NCBI GenBank assembly: GCA_015680685.1
Contig: MNCI01004095.1
Coordinates: 40,659 to 104,658, forward strand
DNA from: Gnetum montanum
Taxonomy: Eukaryota > Streptophyta > Gnetopsida > Gnetales > Gnetaceae
Direction: 5' to 3'
Length of the DNA stretch: 64,000 nucleotides
Below are positions 28,001 to 43,000 of the stretch, piece after piece; the stretch's first letter is position 1, and each line of letters opens with the position of its first letter. The notes below the pieces were generated by a model that saw only the letters and a program-made list of their open reading frames with translations, was not told the DNA's origin and ran no database searches. The position numbers and the translations under genes are program-made.

Positions 28001-31000
28001 AGCAAAAAGCATATTGCACGTTATGTATGGCACAATAAAATAAATTATATTCAAAAATAACTAATTATCATACCATTAATGATTTTTTGGATTCATTCAC
28101 TACTAAAACTGCCCCACACCAGAGATATAACCTACTTCGTTGTAACACAGGTTATAGAAAAAATAATAAATATTTACTTAGCTAATCAACAAAATTATTT
28201 TCTAACATTATTTTACATGAATCAGAAAGATAAATCACCTTGAGAATATGTCTACTTCAGCATGCAATAATTTCTGAGAAGGTTTATTCAATGTTTGAGC
28301 ACTGTTTGATGTGTAAAATGTGAGCTCGGGGCCAATAGCCTGAAACCATCACAATGTAATGCCACAGTCTTACACTAGTTTCAGAACAAAACTAATATGA
28401 ATGAATATCAACAGTTACAAAAAAAATTATTTCAATGCCTTACAAAATTGGGTTAATCAAAAACCAGAATAGAATAACAAAGCTAATTCTGCAAAATATC
28501 AGACAATTTCTGCTTCTTACAGTATGAAACTATAGTAGTTTCAAATCATATCTAGATTCTTTAGCAGTGGCGTAAAAATGACGAACACTTTGAAAGGAAT
28601 ATAGGAATACATTACCTGTCTGTCATTTTCTCAAAATTAATTACATTCTACTACAGAATCTGATCTATTTTTGTTATTGTTTTCATCATCCTAACATTGT
28701 CCCCATTTTAATAGGTAGCGCATATCATCCTAGGTTTGTCCCAACAAAATGGGATTTGGGTATCTGATTAGTTTCAATAAAAAGAACATATAAGTTGGAT
28801 TTAGATTATTAGGCATGTGTATCAGCAAATTGTATGCTGCAAGAAATATCTACGATGCCCTCATCATAACAGTTTATCTGGTTTTCGAATTCGGGATGCC
28901 TTGCCATCCTTTCAAGAATATGCATAATCTTACTTCGCCATTCAGCATTTGCCTTGCTTATCTAAATGTATTTTTCTCTGAAAGAAAAATATCTTATCAG
29001 ATACCCCAATGCTTGAACATCGTGTCTAATATCATTAATCAGTCCCTCCTGCTTGAGGTTTTGAGTTGTCTTCAAAACAAGCGAAAAACACAATTTCTTG
29101 TAGGCATCAACGTGATCATACTTTTTGGTTATTACATGGAGTCTTCAGTAAATGGAAAAAAACTGAAACTAAAATTAATGAATTATTTCAAAAAGGCTCA
29201 TAAAATGGTTAAGTAATGATGTAGGGGAAAAATATATTAGAAACGTGTTATTCAGTTACATATACAGATATAAGATGTGTAGCTTGCTGTGACTTGCATC
29301 CTACAATTAACATGTTTAATCCCAGTAGTTACATTGATATACATGCCATTTGGGAGCACTACAAAAATATATATTCAGTTTCATGTTGCCTTCACAGCCA
29401 GTGACGAAAACTATTGTCCATTGACTTGTCTACCCTAATCAGTAACCTCTTATGGGATAAAGTCACCTCTGTTGGATGGAACAAAGGCAACGATGACGTT
29501 GATACTGATTTAAATACAACATAATCTATCCTAGTATCAAAATTTATGAAGAACACTAAAACTCCCAGAAATGCTCAAAGGTTTAGAAGAGATTATATCA
29601 CAACTTTGAAACAGATAGACGTCTGATGATATAGTAAAAGCTAAAACGCATATTACAATAATTACCTGCAATTCAAGAATCACAGTGACTGGAGACGTTT
29701 TATTTCGATTACTTCCAATCCTTGAAAGATCTTTACTTGGTTGTTTCTCCAAAACATCTTGTTGACATTCATTCTTATTTATGAAAACACCATCATTAAC
29801 ATGAACTGAATAGCTGCTGTTGCTGCCTAAAAATATGCATGAATCCAAGAATTCGCCATTCTTGATGCATTTCCAAACAAAAGGGTTCAGTTACTTTTTG
29901 AACACTGAAGTAACATGCAAAAGTGTTTCATATCCATATCAGTTACATACCTGTATCACAATATTTTTAAACTGAAGGCTTTTGCCATTTCCAATGAAAA
30001 TTAAAGGCTCTTTTGAAGGTTCAGTGAGATCCTTCTCAAACCTATTCAAGAGCCGAAGTTGCCCACCATTTCCATCATAAACAAAATTATTATAATTTTC
30101 ATGATCAACAACCAAAGGCTGTTGAGGAGAAAGAGAAATCTCATCAGCTTCTTGATGACAAGTTGATTGATTAAGAATTATACCATTGCTCATATCAAAT
30201 AGATTGTCTTGATTAGCAGCAGAGAAGCTTCCTGGAAGAGATGGAATGAAAAACTCGGCAACAGCGAGTAAAAAATCTAGTGCAACCAGTAATTGAGGTC
30301 TCTGGATAGAAACTGATATCTTCTGTAAATATTTTGAAAGCGTTACATCAACAATAAGCATCATAGGTGCTGACTCTAAGTTATAATTCTCTGAGAAAGC
30401 TGAGCGCAGTTCCTCTACATTTCCATCTCCATTATTATCAACCCAATCAAAAGGTGAGTACCCAATATTTGAAGCTTTCCCTATTGCATGCCTGAATTCA
30501 GGCATTGTTCCTATTCGATCATCAGTGACACTGAAGCTCTTGAGGGTTGACATCACTAAGCCATCTCCATTTGAGCATGCCTTGTATAAAAACCATGCAC
30601 CAACAATCTGCAGTCGAGTCACACAAATTATCTTTTGGAATGAATTTCTTCAAGAAAATATTTGCAGACAATAATTAAAAGTTCAATATTCTAAATTCAT
30701 TCATGATCAACATCCACATGGACAGGAAAGGGCAGGAAAGGGTCATCTGTGCTTGTACTAGGCTGCTATACCGTCTTTAAGTGCTAGGGGGGGCAGAGGC
30801 CCATGAGGCCAGAGTTTTTGTCTTCTCTTTCTTGAGGTATTTTTGGGATTTTGTCTCTGTTTTTGTCTAATTGTAGGCTCATGGGTTTTGCCTGATGCAA
30901 TGTGGTGGAAAAAGAGGGGTTGTGGCCCCAGCTTGGGGGCTGGGGGTACGTTTGGGGGAGAAGGAGAGGCAAGTTGTTCTGAATTAATATAGCCCGAATT

Positions 31001-34000
31001 TCTCCAAAAAAACAAAACATCCACATGGACAAATAATAAATTTTATGTTGATACATTAAAATATCTTGACTAAGAAGTGATTTAAAACAGTTTTTCTTTG
31101 GAATCCACATGTATAAGATAAATATAGCATCCAGCAGCAGAACAAGAGAAAATTTTTTATACCCAAGTATAAGAAAGAAAGAAAGAACATCTAGATTCAC
31201 CTGCATGGTTGCAAGTGGAGCATCCCGTGAACTCCCTGTGTGTAAGCCAAGTTCAACAATGTTAACTTCAACAGTTATCTTCATAGAGACCCAAGCATCC
31301 GTAAAGGTAACAGCTCCCTCACTGGAAACATTGTCCGTATCTTCTTCAACTATCTCAACATTTGAGGCGTTTCCAGTTTTAATGTTTAAGGGAGGAGCAC
31401 AATTTGTTTTCTCTGACATGTTTGCTGATGCACATTCAGTAATTACTTGATACTCTTTGTCTGATATACCAGCTTTAAGCTTATTTATCTGTTAAAAAAT
31501 TCACTGATTTACAGTTAGTGTCTTTGATCTTTAAATAGATTGCAATAATATAGCTAATGCATTATTTAACATAAATGAAAGTGACGTTTGCAAAATGAAC
31601 TTTGAAGCAAGCACATCATACAAACATATTTTGTTACCCCTGCATTCATTAAAGAAATATGAAGCTAGGCATAATCTTGAGGAAAGCGCCATGTAACATG
31701 TTAATGTGTCACTGTGCTACATAGGTGTTTTAATCTACCTAAAATATTATCAAGGTTCTCCTAAAGAAATCTGGTGCTCTGTTCATGACCCATCCTGGAT
31801 TGTACTCTCTAGAGCATTTGTGGATCCTAAAACTCACAAGTTGGCTTGTAGGAAAACATATAGAAAATTTTTAAGAGGTTGACAAAGTAGATTCAATTAA
31901 CTGAAAACTACATGTTTGGTTTAAATGTTATATAACAACCCCTAAAGGGAATCATTATGATTTAAATATGAGATGCGATGACAGAAAGGTACAAAAATTG
32001 GAGCATTATGCGTACCTTAACACACGCCTCAATATTAGGAATCTGATGCCACAAATCACGAAGTGATCGCCTCACATTGAGAGAAAGACCACTAACATCT
32101 TCAATAATTCTTTCCCCTAGTTCCCCATTAACACCAACAATCAAGTTTACATCATGAACCTGTTCATTAAAGATATTTTTTTCAGAAACTATCTAGATTC
32201 TATTCAATCAGAATGGATCAAGAGAGTCATCACTGTAACTGATCTATAGAATAACCACAATATTGCATAACAAAAATTGTGTTAAAATTTTGCAGAAATG
32301 AAGCAAGATCCACAAAGATATGTCACAAAAATACATGCAAGGCCCTGTCAAGAACATAATAAAAGATGAGCAAATGAAGTTATTCATCAAGGCAAACCTG
32401 TCCATGGTGTTACTATGTGGTATGAATTTGGTTTTGGTATATATTGCAATTGTTCTCATTTATATGCATTGACTTGTGGCCATTAGAAAGAAAATGAAAC
32501 AATGAATAACATACTGAAAGACAAAAACATGCAACCATTGAAGCTTAAAACAATAGCATCATACACAGACAAATGGTGTTGGGATGATTTTGGAGAGATA
32601 TGAGATAGTAAGTGAGGTTATTACTAAATGAATTCTGATTGTAAGAAATACAGCATATTAAACCTTTTTTTGCCCTGTTCAACCAAAACTAGTTTCAAAA
32701 AAATATATATTTTTTGAGAGAATGTTCGGGATTATATTACTGGAAATTAAATACAAGAGATAGTACAAAATTTGGGTCAACGACATTGGCCTAGATGGGA
32801 GGCCTCGAGCCTCAACCAATCGTGAGAACCAAAATCCAAAAACAAAAAGCCAAAACAAAAGAGGGCAGGGGGGTTTGTGTGGGAGGTGCAAACAACACTG
32901 AGTAAAGTCACGCCAAACTTCATCCGACCACATTGAACACCGCAGTGTGGACGTTCAAGGGCATGGAGGATATCCAACGTGTTGCTGTGAAGCTCGGAGT
33001 CCACAAAATTGGCAGCCTGTTGAATTGTGTGCATGGCCGATTCACACCAACTCCGCTCCTCGACCGATGTCCCTCCGTCTAGGTGGAAGCGTGCAAATGC
33101 CCAACGGATGAGAACCATGTGCATCCCAGTGATTAGAAGTTGGAAAATTCATGGAATAGGATTGTAGGTCATGGGTCTTAATCTCATAAATGACATTATT
33201 CTATTCTGGAGTAAGCGATATTGGGAGACTTATAGTAATCATAGAGGAGGTGGAGAACTGGTGGTAACACGTAACAACACATGAAAACACAAATGCACAA
33301 ATCCCTAAGATAATGTACATGTAACCTGCACCTGAAGTATTGCATCATTGGCAACTCCATAATTATATAATTCTCCACATAAAATTGCAACATATTGGTA
33401 CACTGAAACTTCGATTGCACAATGACAAAAACAAGTGTGAATAGAGTACAATGTTGAAAGAGCAGCCCAAGAAGTAAACACGGTAAATAATGGTGTCATC
33501 CCAACCAGATGAAGGAAACAGCCTCAAGCAGTCATCAGAATACGAAGATTAAAATGAAAGAAAACTTTCGCATCCAGAGGTGGAAAAGAAATGACATTAT
33601 TAAAAACATTGAGCCAGGTACCAGTTAGAAAAGCAAGACAGTACAACAGTAGCATAGGAGTCCATATTGTTTCAGGAGAAAAACATAGGAGTCCAAGTAA
33701 GCAACATAACAAAGTTCATATTTTCCTTGCTAAACTGTAAATAAGTATCTAAGTTCTGCATTAAAGTCATCTGAATATAGATGAGTCAACCAAAATTGTT
33801 GTCAGAAACCAAAGCACATTTTTACAATTAAGAGATCTATTTTGCTACCTAGTTGACTCAAAGTCAATGTATTCAACCTAGAAATTGTTTAAAATTTTAT
33901 AATATATAAGATGCAAAACAAATTTACATACATATTGATGATCTGATTATTAACAATAAAAAATGGTTGGAAAGTATTCCAAATATTTCTCAGGAAACTG

Positions 34001-37000
34001 ATATGAGCTAATGATGGTTTGTTGTTTATGATTGAAAACGAAAAATCAATACCACTAGTGACATGTTTTCCAAACGGACAGCCCTGGCTTCATCTTTTAC
34101 TCCTCCAATCCATTCAAAATGATTCTCTAAAGCTACATGGAACACATCTAGCTCCAAAAAACTGCATCACATTACCGTTGCATATCATGAATGTTAGAAG
34201 AAATAGATACAACGGAAAAAGCTACATTCTCTATAACAAATATATCAGGGTGTTTGTCCCAATTTTCCATGCAGCAAAAAAAATGCACTTAAATCATATA
34301 AATGACTTACTCAAGGCTATCTGTGCTACGAGGCATAATTAATATTGGTTTTCTCAGGGAAAGATTTAGCTTTAGTGCGGGTGAACCTTCAATCTCTGAT
34401 TCAGTGAACCATCTTTCCGAATCCGAGATTTTGTCAATTACTTTGATGGAATAATTTGAATCTTTTGGGGATAAACCCATAAAATATGCCAGAACCTGTA
34501 CAAAGTATAACATACACATTCAAATTATCTCATAAGGGAATGAACGTTTTTAAAAAAGAATGAATCGTGAAAAGAATGTCGACCTCCTGCACAAATCTAT
34601 TAAGATACACAATTCGAACTTCTGATAGCTCCCCAGAAAGGCTATACTCAAAACCTTGATAATCCTCGTCTTCAGGGTTGAATGAGGTGAAATCAAGCTG
34701 AAGAATCAAGTAAACTCAATGTAAGTTAAGTGCCCTTTTCAAAAAATAAAGTGATTTCTGCTTAATTTAAAAATCACTATGAAATCAGAGCCATTATACT
34801 TGAGAAACGAAAGTCACTTTCAGGGGGAAATTTCACAGCATGGCCCTAAACTGTTGGATACATCATGAAATTTCAAAGGACAGAAAACAAAATATCCTAA
34901 AGGGTTGCACCTTTTCCCTTCAAAAAAGTTTCATGTAAAAAATGTTAAATATATTGATGCAAGAATATGAAAAATAAAGTGATTTACTTATTAAGATATC
35001 TTGTTTACCCTTAGTTGAAATGATGATAAAACTTCCAGGATGAAAGTTTCCAATTTTACCATAAAATGTTAAGAAAAAATATATTTATCTCTTTTCCTTT
35101 AGAATTATCACTCATTATTTCAGTAGAATCTTGAAACACAATACAATACTTATTAAGTGTCTCTGTTTAACAGGAAATTCCAAAAGAAAATCACAAGAAA
35201 GTTGCCCGCTCTATTAAAAAATCGCAACCAGTCTATTCGACAACATTTTAAAAATTTCAAAGTAATGGTTGAATGAAAAATGTCATTCGCAAGCACATTC
35301 TTCATGTAACATACTTTGACATAATATTCTTCATGGACCTTCCTCTTTTTAGAACTATGAATTTGAAGAATAATTTTTGAAAATATGTGGTATTTAATGT
35401 GCCTTAGCGTTTTACAACTCGAAAGATTTAGTTCACCAAAATAACAAAATAAGACCGCCTGAAAGTTTGTTTCATATAAGTGGATCATACCAATGGCATC
35501 AATGAGCCATAAAGAAATTGTCAAACTGAAAATTCACTAAAAGCCTCCTGGAGGAGGAGGAGGCACAGAGACAACGCCAGCTGGACCGGGCACACGAGCA
35601 CAGTGCCCGCCAGTGGCTTAGGGAGGGGCGATGCCCATACCTCATCTTGGGCATCAGCTGTGAGTGCTCCTGGGGGGAGCTTCGGAGACATATCCAACGA
35701 ACCTCAGCACGTTATCATCCGGATGCAGGGGATTCACCGGATGACCGGAGCAGGTGGGAGTCTGCTATGCAAGGTATCCAGTAGGCGGCAAACTTCATGG
35801 ATACCGAGGAGCATCGCAACACCCTAGACCTGCTCCATGAACTTGAACATCCGCGTTGTGCCTACCGTCACTGGCCAACTCGCCCCTAGGGGCCCCTCCC
35901 CCGCCGGTGATACGGATATGCGCTTTTGGTTTTTGCGTCCCCTCCCCCCCAATAAAAGAATGGCCTCTAGGGTTTTGAATGCAAAGATTGAGGTGGAGAA
36001 GTTTAATGGAAAGAACACCTTTAGGCTGTGGTAGATCAAAGTCAAGGATTTTCTCATTCAACAAGGTTTGCACATTGTAGGGGAAAGCGAAGAAATGTGT
36101 AGGAATGTCAAACAAAGATTGGGAGGATTTAGATTTGAGAGCTCAGAGCACCATTTGCCTGATNTTATAAATTTTCAGTAATACAATCCCGAACATTATC
36201 TCAAAAAAAAAAAAAAAAGCCTCCTGGATCTATCAAACCACACCAAGGACGTATGCTAAGCCCTTATTTATTTACCATTACTATAGATGATCTAACTAAA
36301 GAAATTTTCTTGGTATATGTTCTTTGTAGATGATATTGTATTGGTGGATAAATTTAAAGAAGCTTTGGCTATGAAAATAGAGATTTGGAGAAGTACTATA
36401 GAATTGAAAAGATTGAGAATTAGTAGAAGTAAAATAGAATACAAGGAGTGCATTTTTATTGGAATAACAAGTGATGATAATATAAGGATTATAATTAAAA
36501 TTCAAGAAGTTAGTGTAAGCATTTCAAATACTTGGGATCACTTGTTTAAATGGACAGTGAGATTAACAATGATATAACAAACAAAATTGACATGGGATGG
36601 ATAAAAAGGTGAGAAGCTAGAGGCGTGCTTTCTAATAGAAAAATCCCTACTAGGATGAGTTTAGGGAAAGGGAGTGGGAGCTAATGTGGTGATAGGAACT
36701 TCGTGAGGCGAATGCTAGGGTGGTCCTTTTGGATTAGCCAAGGGCTCAGGTTTGAGAGAAGCTCAAGCAGGAGGAGAAATAGCAGCAGGAGTAGGGGCCT
36801 TTGGAGCTAGTGTCACAGCAGCAAGAGCTTGAGGAAGCAGGGTAGATGCACCAACAAATCGAGTGGGCTCATGCCCAGAATGCTCAAATGTGGCTTCAAA
36901 GGGGTCGCTACCCCTATCTCCTACAGAATATCAATAGAGACTGTTTGTGGTTTGCTCTTTGTTAGCATATCAATAGAGACTGAATATCAATTTGTTCTCA

Positions 37001-40000
37001 CCCATGGCTTCATCTACCCATAGCTTATTGTGGCTCAGTACAATTAATGCAAGTGACCCTGGTTACAATTAATGATGGCCATGTTGACCCTAGTGGCAAT
37101 TAATGATGACCCAGTTGATTTTTGTTGATAATGTTGCTAAGTGTCAACGATGGGGTATCCACTTGTGACTTGAATGTGATAACAAGTATTTGAATGATAG
37201 TTGTGTTGTTGAAGTGTACAACAGTTTAGCATGCTAGATGTTAAGGATTGCTGTAGGGTTGGTCCTTGCCAGGGTCTGGTGTCTTTTATCATGATAGCAT
37301 AGGGTATCAGGCATGGTATCAGCCTTGTTGTATATCGCATCAGTAGTTGTCTTTTCTTCTTTAATTGAAGAGTACCAATCTTATAATGATTCCAGTGTTC
37401 AGCTGGATACCTGTGTGATATCACCAGTTATTGTAATTCATGATATAGTTAGATTCTTGGTGATGGCCCTATCCAAACCTTGACCTTCTTTTATCAGGGG
37501 CCCAAGGGTTTGGTTTTCTCTATTGTGAAGGAGCGTTAACTCTTTCCTGCATGTGTATGCAAGTAATACAGGAGCAGGCATTGATGGTGCTAAAGGAAAA
37601 CGCCATTTTTATGGTTACAAATGTTGAACTAGAGACTTAGCAAGAGGGTAATTAGGATATCTGATAATTATGCTCTTTTTTGTAACAAATTAGAACCATG
37701 AGTTAGCTATAAACTTTGTACTAGCCTAAGCTGGATTTGTGAAATAATATCTTGTATCACAGATGTATTTTGATGAAACACAATGTAACTCTAATTTATA
37801 TGTTGAAATCTTTATGATGATTAAGCTTGATGGTGTATTTTCATGTCCCACTGGTTGTGGCCTTATGTAATTTCTCATATGTTTAAGGTTAAGTGGGATG
37901 CCACATGTCAATAGAGGATACAGTAAGAATATACATTCAAGAAGTATTGCATCAAGTAGAGAGCCAACTAATGCTAGATGTTAGTTCAACTCGGGACGCT
38001 GTCCTTACAAGCTCATGGGCATTAATCGTAACTTCTCCTAGGCCAGCCTAAGGTGACACATCTAGACGACCTTGGCTAAATTCCACCCAGACAAGGCCAC
38101 TACGGAAGAAGCCCAAGTGGCATCTGAGGCAAAGTACAAGAATTTCCAGGAGGCTACAGCATTTGACACTATGGAAAGCGTTCAGGCAGTCCTTGATGCA
38201 ATACACACCTGAGAGAAGGCAATCTGCCCTTGCAACAAGATACAGCGATCTACCAAATGACATCTTTTCCAAGATCAAGCAGGGTTGCCATATGAGGGCA
38301 ATGGGGTTTTTAGTGTATGGAGTTGAATGTAGTCCTCAAAAGCGCCCAGGGAGGGGCTAGTTTTGTCTGTGGGGTCCAGCCCCCTCTTTTGTGCAGGTTT
38401 TGCTTTGGGGGGAGGTTTTGGTTCTGTTTGTAAATGTTTTTTCATTTTAATATGATGCCTAACCTTTTCACAAAAAGTAGAGAGCCAACCATAGTAAGTC
38501 ATCATCAAATTCTTCACCCACTTTAATGATCAGCCCATCCTAGATGGGATAAAGACACCAAGATGATGAAGACGATGATGGTTAAGTTTAGGCAGCTTGT
38601 GGGCATTCTACTTTTTACCCAATAGACAATATCATGAGGAATGGGCTTTTGACCAAGCAAAGTAAGAGCATGGGGTTGGATTTGAGGATGCTTGAGACAA
38701 GGATGTGAGCACAGCACCTTGTTACGACTTCTGTTAGTTTTTTGAAAAGCATTATTAACTAAGGGTGTCGTTGTGGTTTTTTTGCAGCTAGGGTTTAAAG
38801 CACCCAAGAAGGCACCAACCGAATACCTTGTAACCTGTAGGTTCTTCTATCCTCTTCTAGAAAACCCTTTCTTTGGAATAGAGGTATTCACTCACCACAC
38901 TAACATACGATTTAGAAATGGGAAGATATGCTTGGCTTGAACGACCGAAACGTTATTTATGCTTTGGGGTCATATGTTTTGTTACTTTTAGAGCCATGTC
39001 CACTGTGTTTAGGTTCAGATCCAATGATATTGCTTCGGACCATGTTGCTTTTGCAATGTTAAGACCACTTCGTTTTGTATTATTGCAATCCTAAAAAATG
39101 TCTAGTGGCCTACATAATTTGCCGCAAGTGTTCTTTTGTGTGGCCTACAACTACTTATTGCCGGAGGTTACATCATGTTTTACATCTGGATGGCCAATGG
39201 ATCCATTGAGTACTCCTAATAATTAAAGAAATCTTATTACTTCAACTGTGCATGTAGACATGTTCTTGGATTGGAAAAAGTTGCTCCAACTAACAGACTA
39301 AGCTTCACATCATAATACTGAGAAGAATTACAAAGGACTCTAGCTAACGCATCACTCATTAGTAGTTACAAAAGACTTGACAACCTTTCTCTACATTAAT
39401 ATAGACACGTTCCACACTTCTGTAACATAACAAAAAATGTTTGGTAAAATGATCATGAAAAGAGTAGTAATTTGCAGACAAGATATTCTACCTGAAAAAT
39501 ATTCAGTTATAAGATATCTAATAATGAATTGCATTTTCTTAATCAATGAATGATGCAGGCCAAAATCCCACTATTCTTTGTCCATACATGCAGAGGCTAG
39601 AAAGTACCTGAACAAAGGAGGAACCGTGAATATCACGCATATCACAAATCCAGTAGTATGGATGCATCTCATCAAGGCTACAATCACATATTTTCAGGTT
39701 TCCCAAAATGGCCATGACAGCAAAGGATGAAGGAAAAACCTGAAACATCGTAGACGCCATGAAACATACATTAAGATGTAAAGTAATGCATGTGAAAACA
39801 TACAAATTTTCGGTAAACAAAAAATAGACTACCTTTACACCAATGTGCAAGTTATCCTGGGCCAAGGATGCTAATTGTGTTCCATTCTCATTATTCAGGA
39901 CCAACTGGGCACGTGTCATATTTAGAACCAATGAAAAAATTACTCTAGCTTTTCCTTTTCCTAACAGCCCCATCACCACCGATTCCTTTCGCTCGTAACT

Positions 40001-43000
40001 TGGCGACGTATCATTTTTTGTAGTTGTATCATAAATATTTGATGATGAAGATTCTGATTTTGATTCCTGCTTCTCTTCCAAGTCTTCAAAGGTAATAGCA
40101 TTCATGAAGTTCATGATTTCCAAAATTGTTGGCCTGTTAAAGTAGAAGGAAAGTGTCGCCAGTGATAGCACCACCTGTGCAAAATATTTTCAATGTGTAA
40201 GCATTAAGCATTAAAGAAAGCATTAGAAAACAATGTCTTATTGAAAGTATACATCAAAGGCATTAAGCTGTAAGTACCTCTTTATCCACATTCATATAAG
40301 ATGGAGATTCTTGACTATAAAGAATAATTCTTGCTGTCACAAAGCTATCCATATCTTCAATGTTCTTGGATAAAATTTGTTTTGTTCCCTTCTCGAGATC
40401 AGGCAACAAACCTGGAATTTGCTTGAATGTTGGCATTTCATAAATATTCCTGTCAGTAGGAAGGGAAGATTCTGCATCAAAGTACTCCACATAGCTCTCT
40501 GGTTTCTGTCTTGAATCCTCAAATTTATACTCATCTTTAGTATCGACAAGATCATCGGAAGTGTCAAAGTAGAAATCACTAGTGTCCAGTCTTTCCTTCA
40601 AATGTGGTTTTCTAATATGCTTTCGTGCAAACTTTACAGGTTCACCTCTTTTGTCCTTATTCAAGGCTTCAATAAATGAACGAGCTAGAAATTGGCGACA
40701 TCGATTACTTTTGCTAACGAACAGATCCTCAATTTCTAAGGACTCTAAAAGTGCACCTATAAGCACATCACTTTCCATAATTGCAAACTCCACCTGTATT
40801 CATGTAAGAAAAATAAAAGACTCAAAAGTATTGTCATACCTATTGGTCTAACATTTTGAATTAAAAGAAAATTTTGTTGAAGCTTCTAGCAGTTACCTTC
40901 ATTCCTAGAGCTCGGAATTCCAAAAATTGATGTTCCTTTACAAGTAATACATTTTGCATATTCTGGTTTCTCTGCAAATCACATTCAGAAACGGTTCATG
41001 CAGAATCTCTAAGAGTTATATACATTCAAAAGTGAAAAAAAATGGTTACATATAAAAAAAAAACCATGTATACAATGAGTTTTCCCTGCAATAATTCATC
41101 TTTACCTGAAAATTACTTGAAAATATAACTTTCAGTTCATCAAGCATTCCGGTCAGGAAGATTTTTTTCCTTTTACCTTCAATAACTGAACTATGATTTT
41201 CCAATAAGTTACCACTATCACTACTTAAAGCACTGTCATCTGGCACGCTAACTGCAGCAGATGCCTGAAAATTTATTCCAATGAAAATACCAACTAAATA
41301 TTAAAACTTCAAATAACTGAAGAATTTGTTAGCTTTCCAAATCATTTCAAACATACTGTGTACTTTTCATCCAAAGCATGCACAAATTCATTTAAACCAA
41401 ATGCTGATATGCATGTGAAGTCATACTCATACCCGACAACTGACATACTCAAATAACAAATAAATAGAAACATTCCAATTTTATATACACACACATACAT
41501 ACACATATATACACCAAACAGGATACAGAATGGAATGGTCATGTCCTGTGTTTGCATTGATGCAATATTCCTTTTGAGAAGATTTAAGTGCTAACAATGT
41601 ACATCAACTAAACTTATAACAGTTCAGAGCTTTTGGTTTCTTGCATCTTCTCCCAATTCAGTGACATGAGAATTTTCCACTCAGCTTTCTTGAATAATTC
41701 CTATATATTGCATTATGTTGTCACTTAATATCATGTGTTCAAATATTATGAAGGAAAATATAGCAATTATAATAAAAATCAGTTAAAGGAGAATTCAAAT
41801 ATTATGAAGGAAAATATAGCAATTATAAGGCAACAATTGTCTTTAATCTGCTCTCATATGTATAATGTCAAGCACAGGAACACCCAAGGAGGTAGTTAAC
41901 ATATTAGAAAAAGAGCAGAAAGAATTCACCTGGCAGGATCTTTTCTTTGGCTCTCTCCTATCACTCAACCACCTGGTTTACAACGTGGAAGTGAATGCGG
42001 AAAGATTCAGAGAATGGTAACTGATGAAATAAAAATTTGGTTAAGTGCTATCTTTCCGCATCACATAATTTGGATTAAGTGGATCTGTTTTAGATCCTTT
42101 ATAGAACTTCTGCTAATACGAGTATAGATTTGGAGTTCTATTATCATTATCATCATAATTCTAGACTTGTCCCAACAAAATGTGGTTGGCTACTTTGGAG
42201 TTCTCTTATCTCACCTCCAATGAAAATCCAACAGTTAAAAGTGAAGAATGATACTCCTTTAACTGATTGAATTCTCTTTTTGCAATAATATGTACAGGCA
42301 AGGTTGGATAGTGCTCATATCCACTTCCAGAGAAGGGTGTATAAAAAATAAATAAATAATTCAATCCATCCATTCAAGATATGGTGATAAACATATTATT
42401 ATTTAAAAAATTAGTTAATGATTCATAGAAATACTACATGATTCAAACAAGGCAAAACAACCAAGTGCATTATTTGCCTAATTACTAATTGAGAATTTAT
42501 GTGCATTATTTATCCTCATTCATCATAAAATATATATTTTTTCCTCATCTTCAAATTAAAAAAAATTATATAAAATTTACGTAAATAGTAAAATTGTTTA
42601 AACCACCAAATTAAAAGTCTTTATGTTAACTTGGAAGCATTAGACACATCTACAAATATGTTTAAGCTTCAAAACAAGTTCAAGTCTTAAATATTTAATA
42701 GAGTGTCAAGACTACATGAACAAATGTTGGGCGCTGTAGATTCAATTCAAGACATTTCTCTATAATGACTTCCAATAATGTCGAAAAGGTATTATCGACT
42801 TTGGTTGAGGGATTCAATGCCATAGGTTTTTATGTACAAAAAAATAGTTTTGTTGACAAAAATGAACGACAAAAACGAAATTGATTCTAATGATACTGAA
42901 TTTGTCATTTAAAAGCACAAAATTTATATAAAATATGCAGAGTCGATTGGTCAAAAGAGCACATAATGATAAATGTTACTGAAAGAAACAAAAGTAAAAT

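Larger units (their letters stand above)
35540..36229 (+). mobile_element. LINE 3' end with J-like module, about 14-bp target-site duplication
   Basis: The sequence aaaagcctcctgga occurs at 35,539-35,552 and again after the poly-A at about 36,215-36,229. The insert starts inside the coiled coil, contains an almost complete J-like module and a C-rich 3' UTR. It then holds a piece of Copia gag (35,950-36,163), an N at 36,164, and ends with the family tail plus A run. The target is an older RTE element, whose reading resumes directly after the duplication. Confidence 0.88.

Noticed and set aside
28074-28134. Possible 61-bp VPS13 exon with GT-AG borders
   Set aside because: It stays open but adds 20 residues unknown to the family, and its end phase does not fit exon 20. 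Exon 19 joins directly to exon 20 in phase with a normal junction.
33332-33402. Possible VPS13 exon reading CGELYNYGVANDAILQ
   Set aside because: No acceptor gives a frame compatible with its neighbours. The true exon for this gap is at 34,053-34,161.
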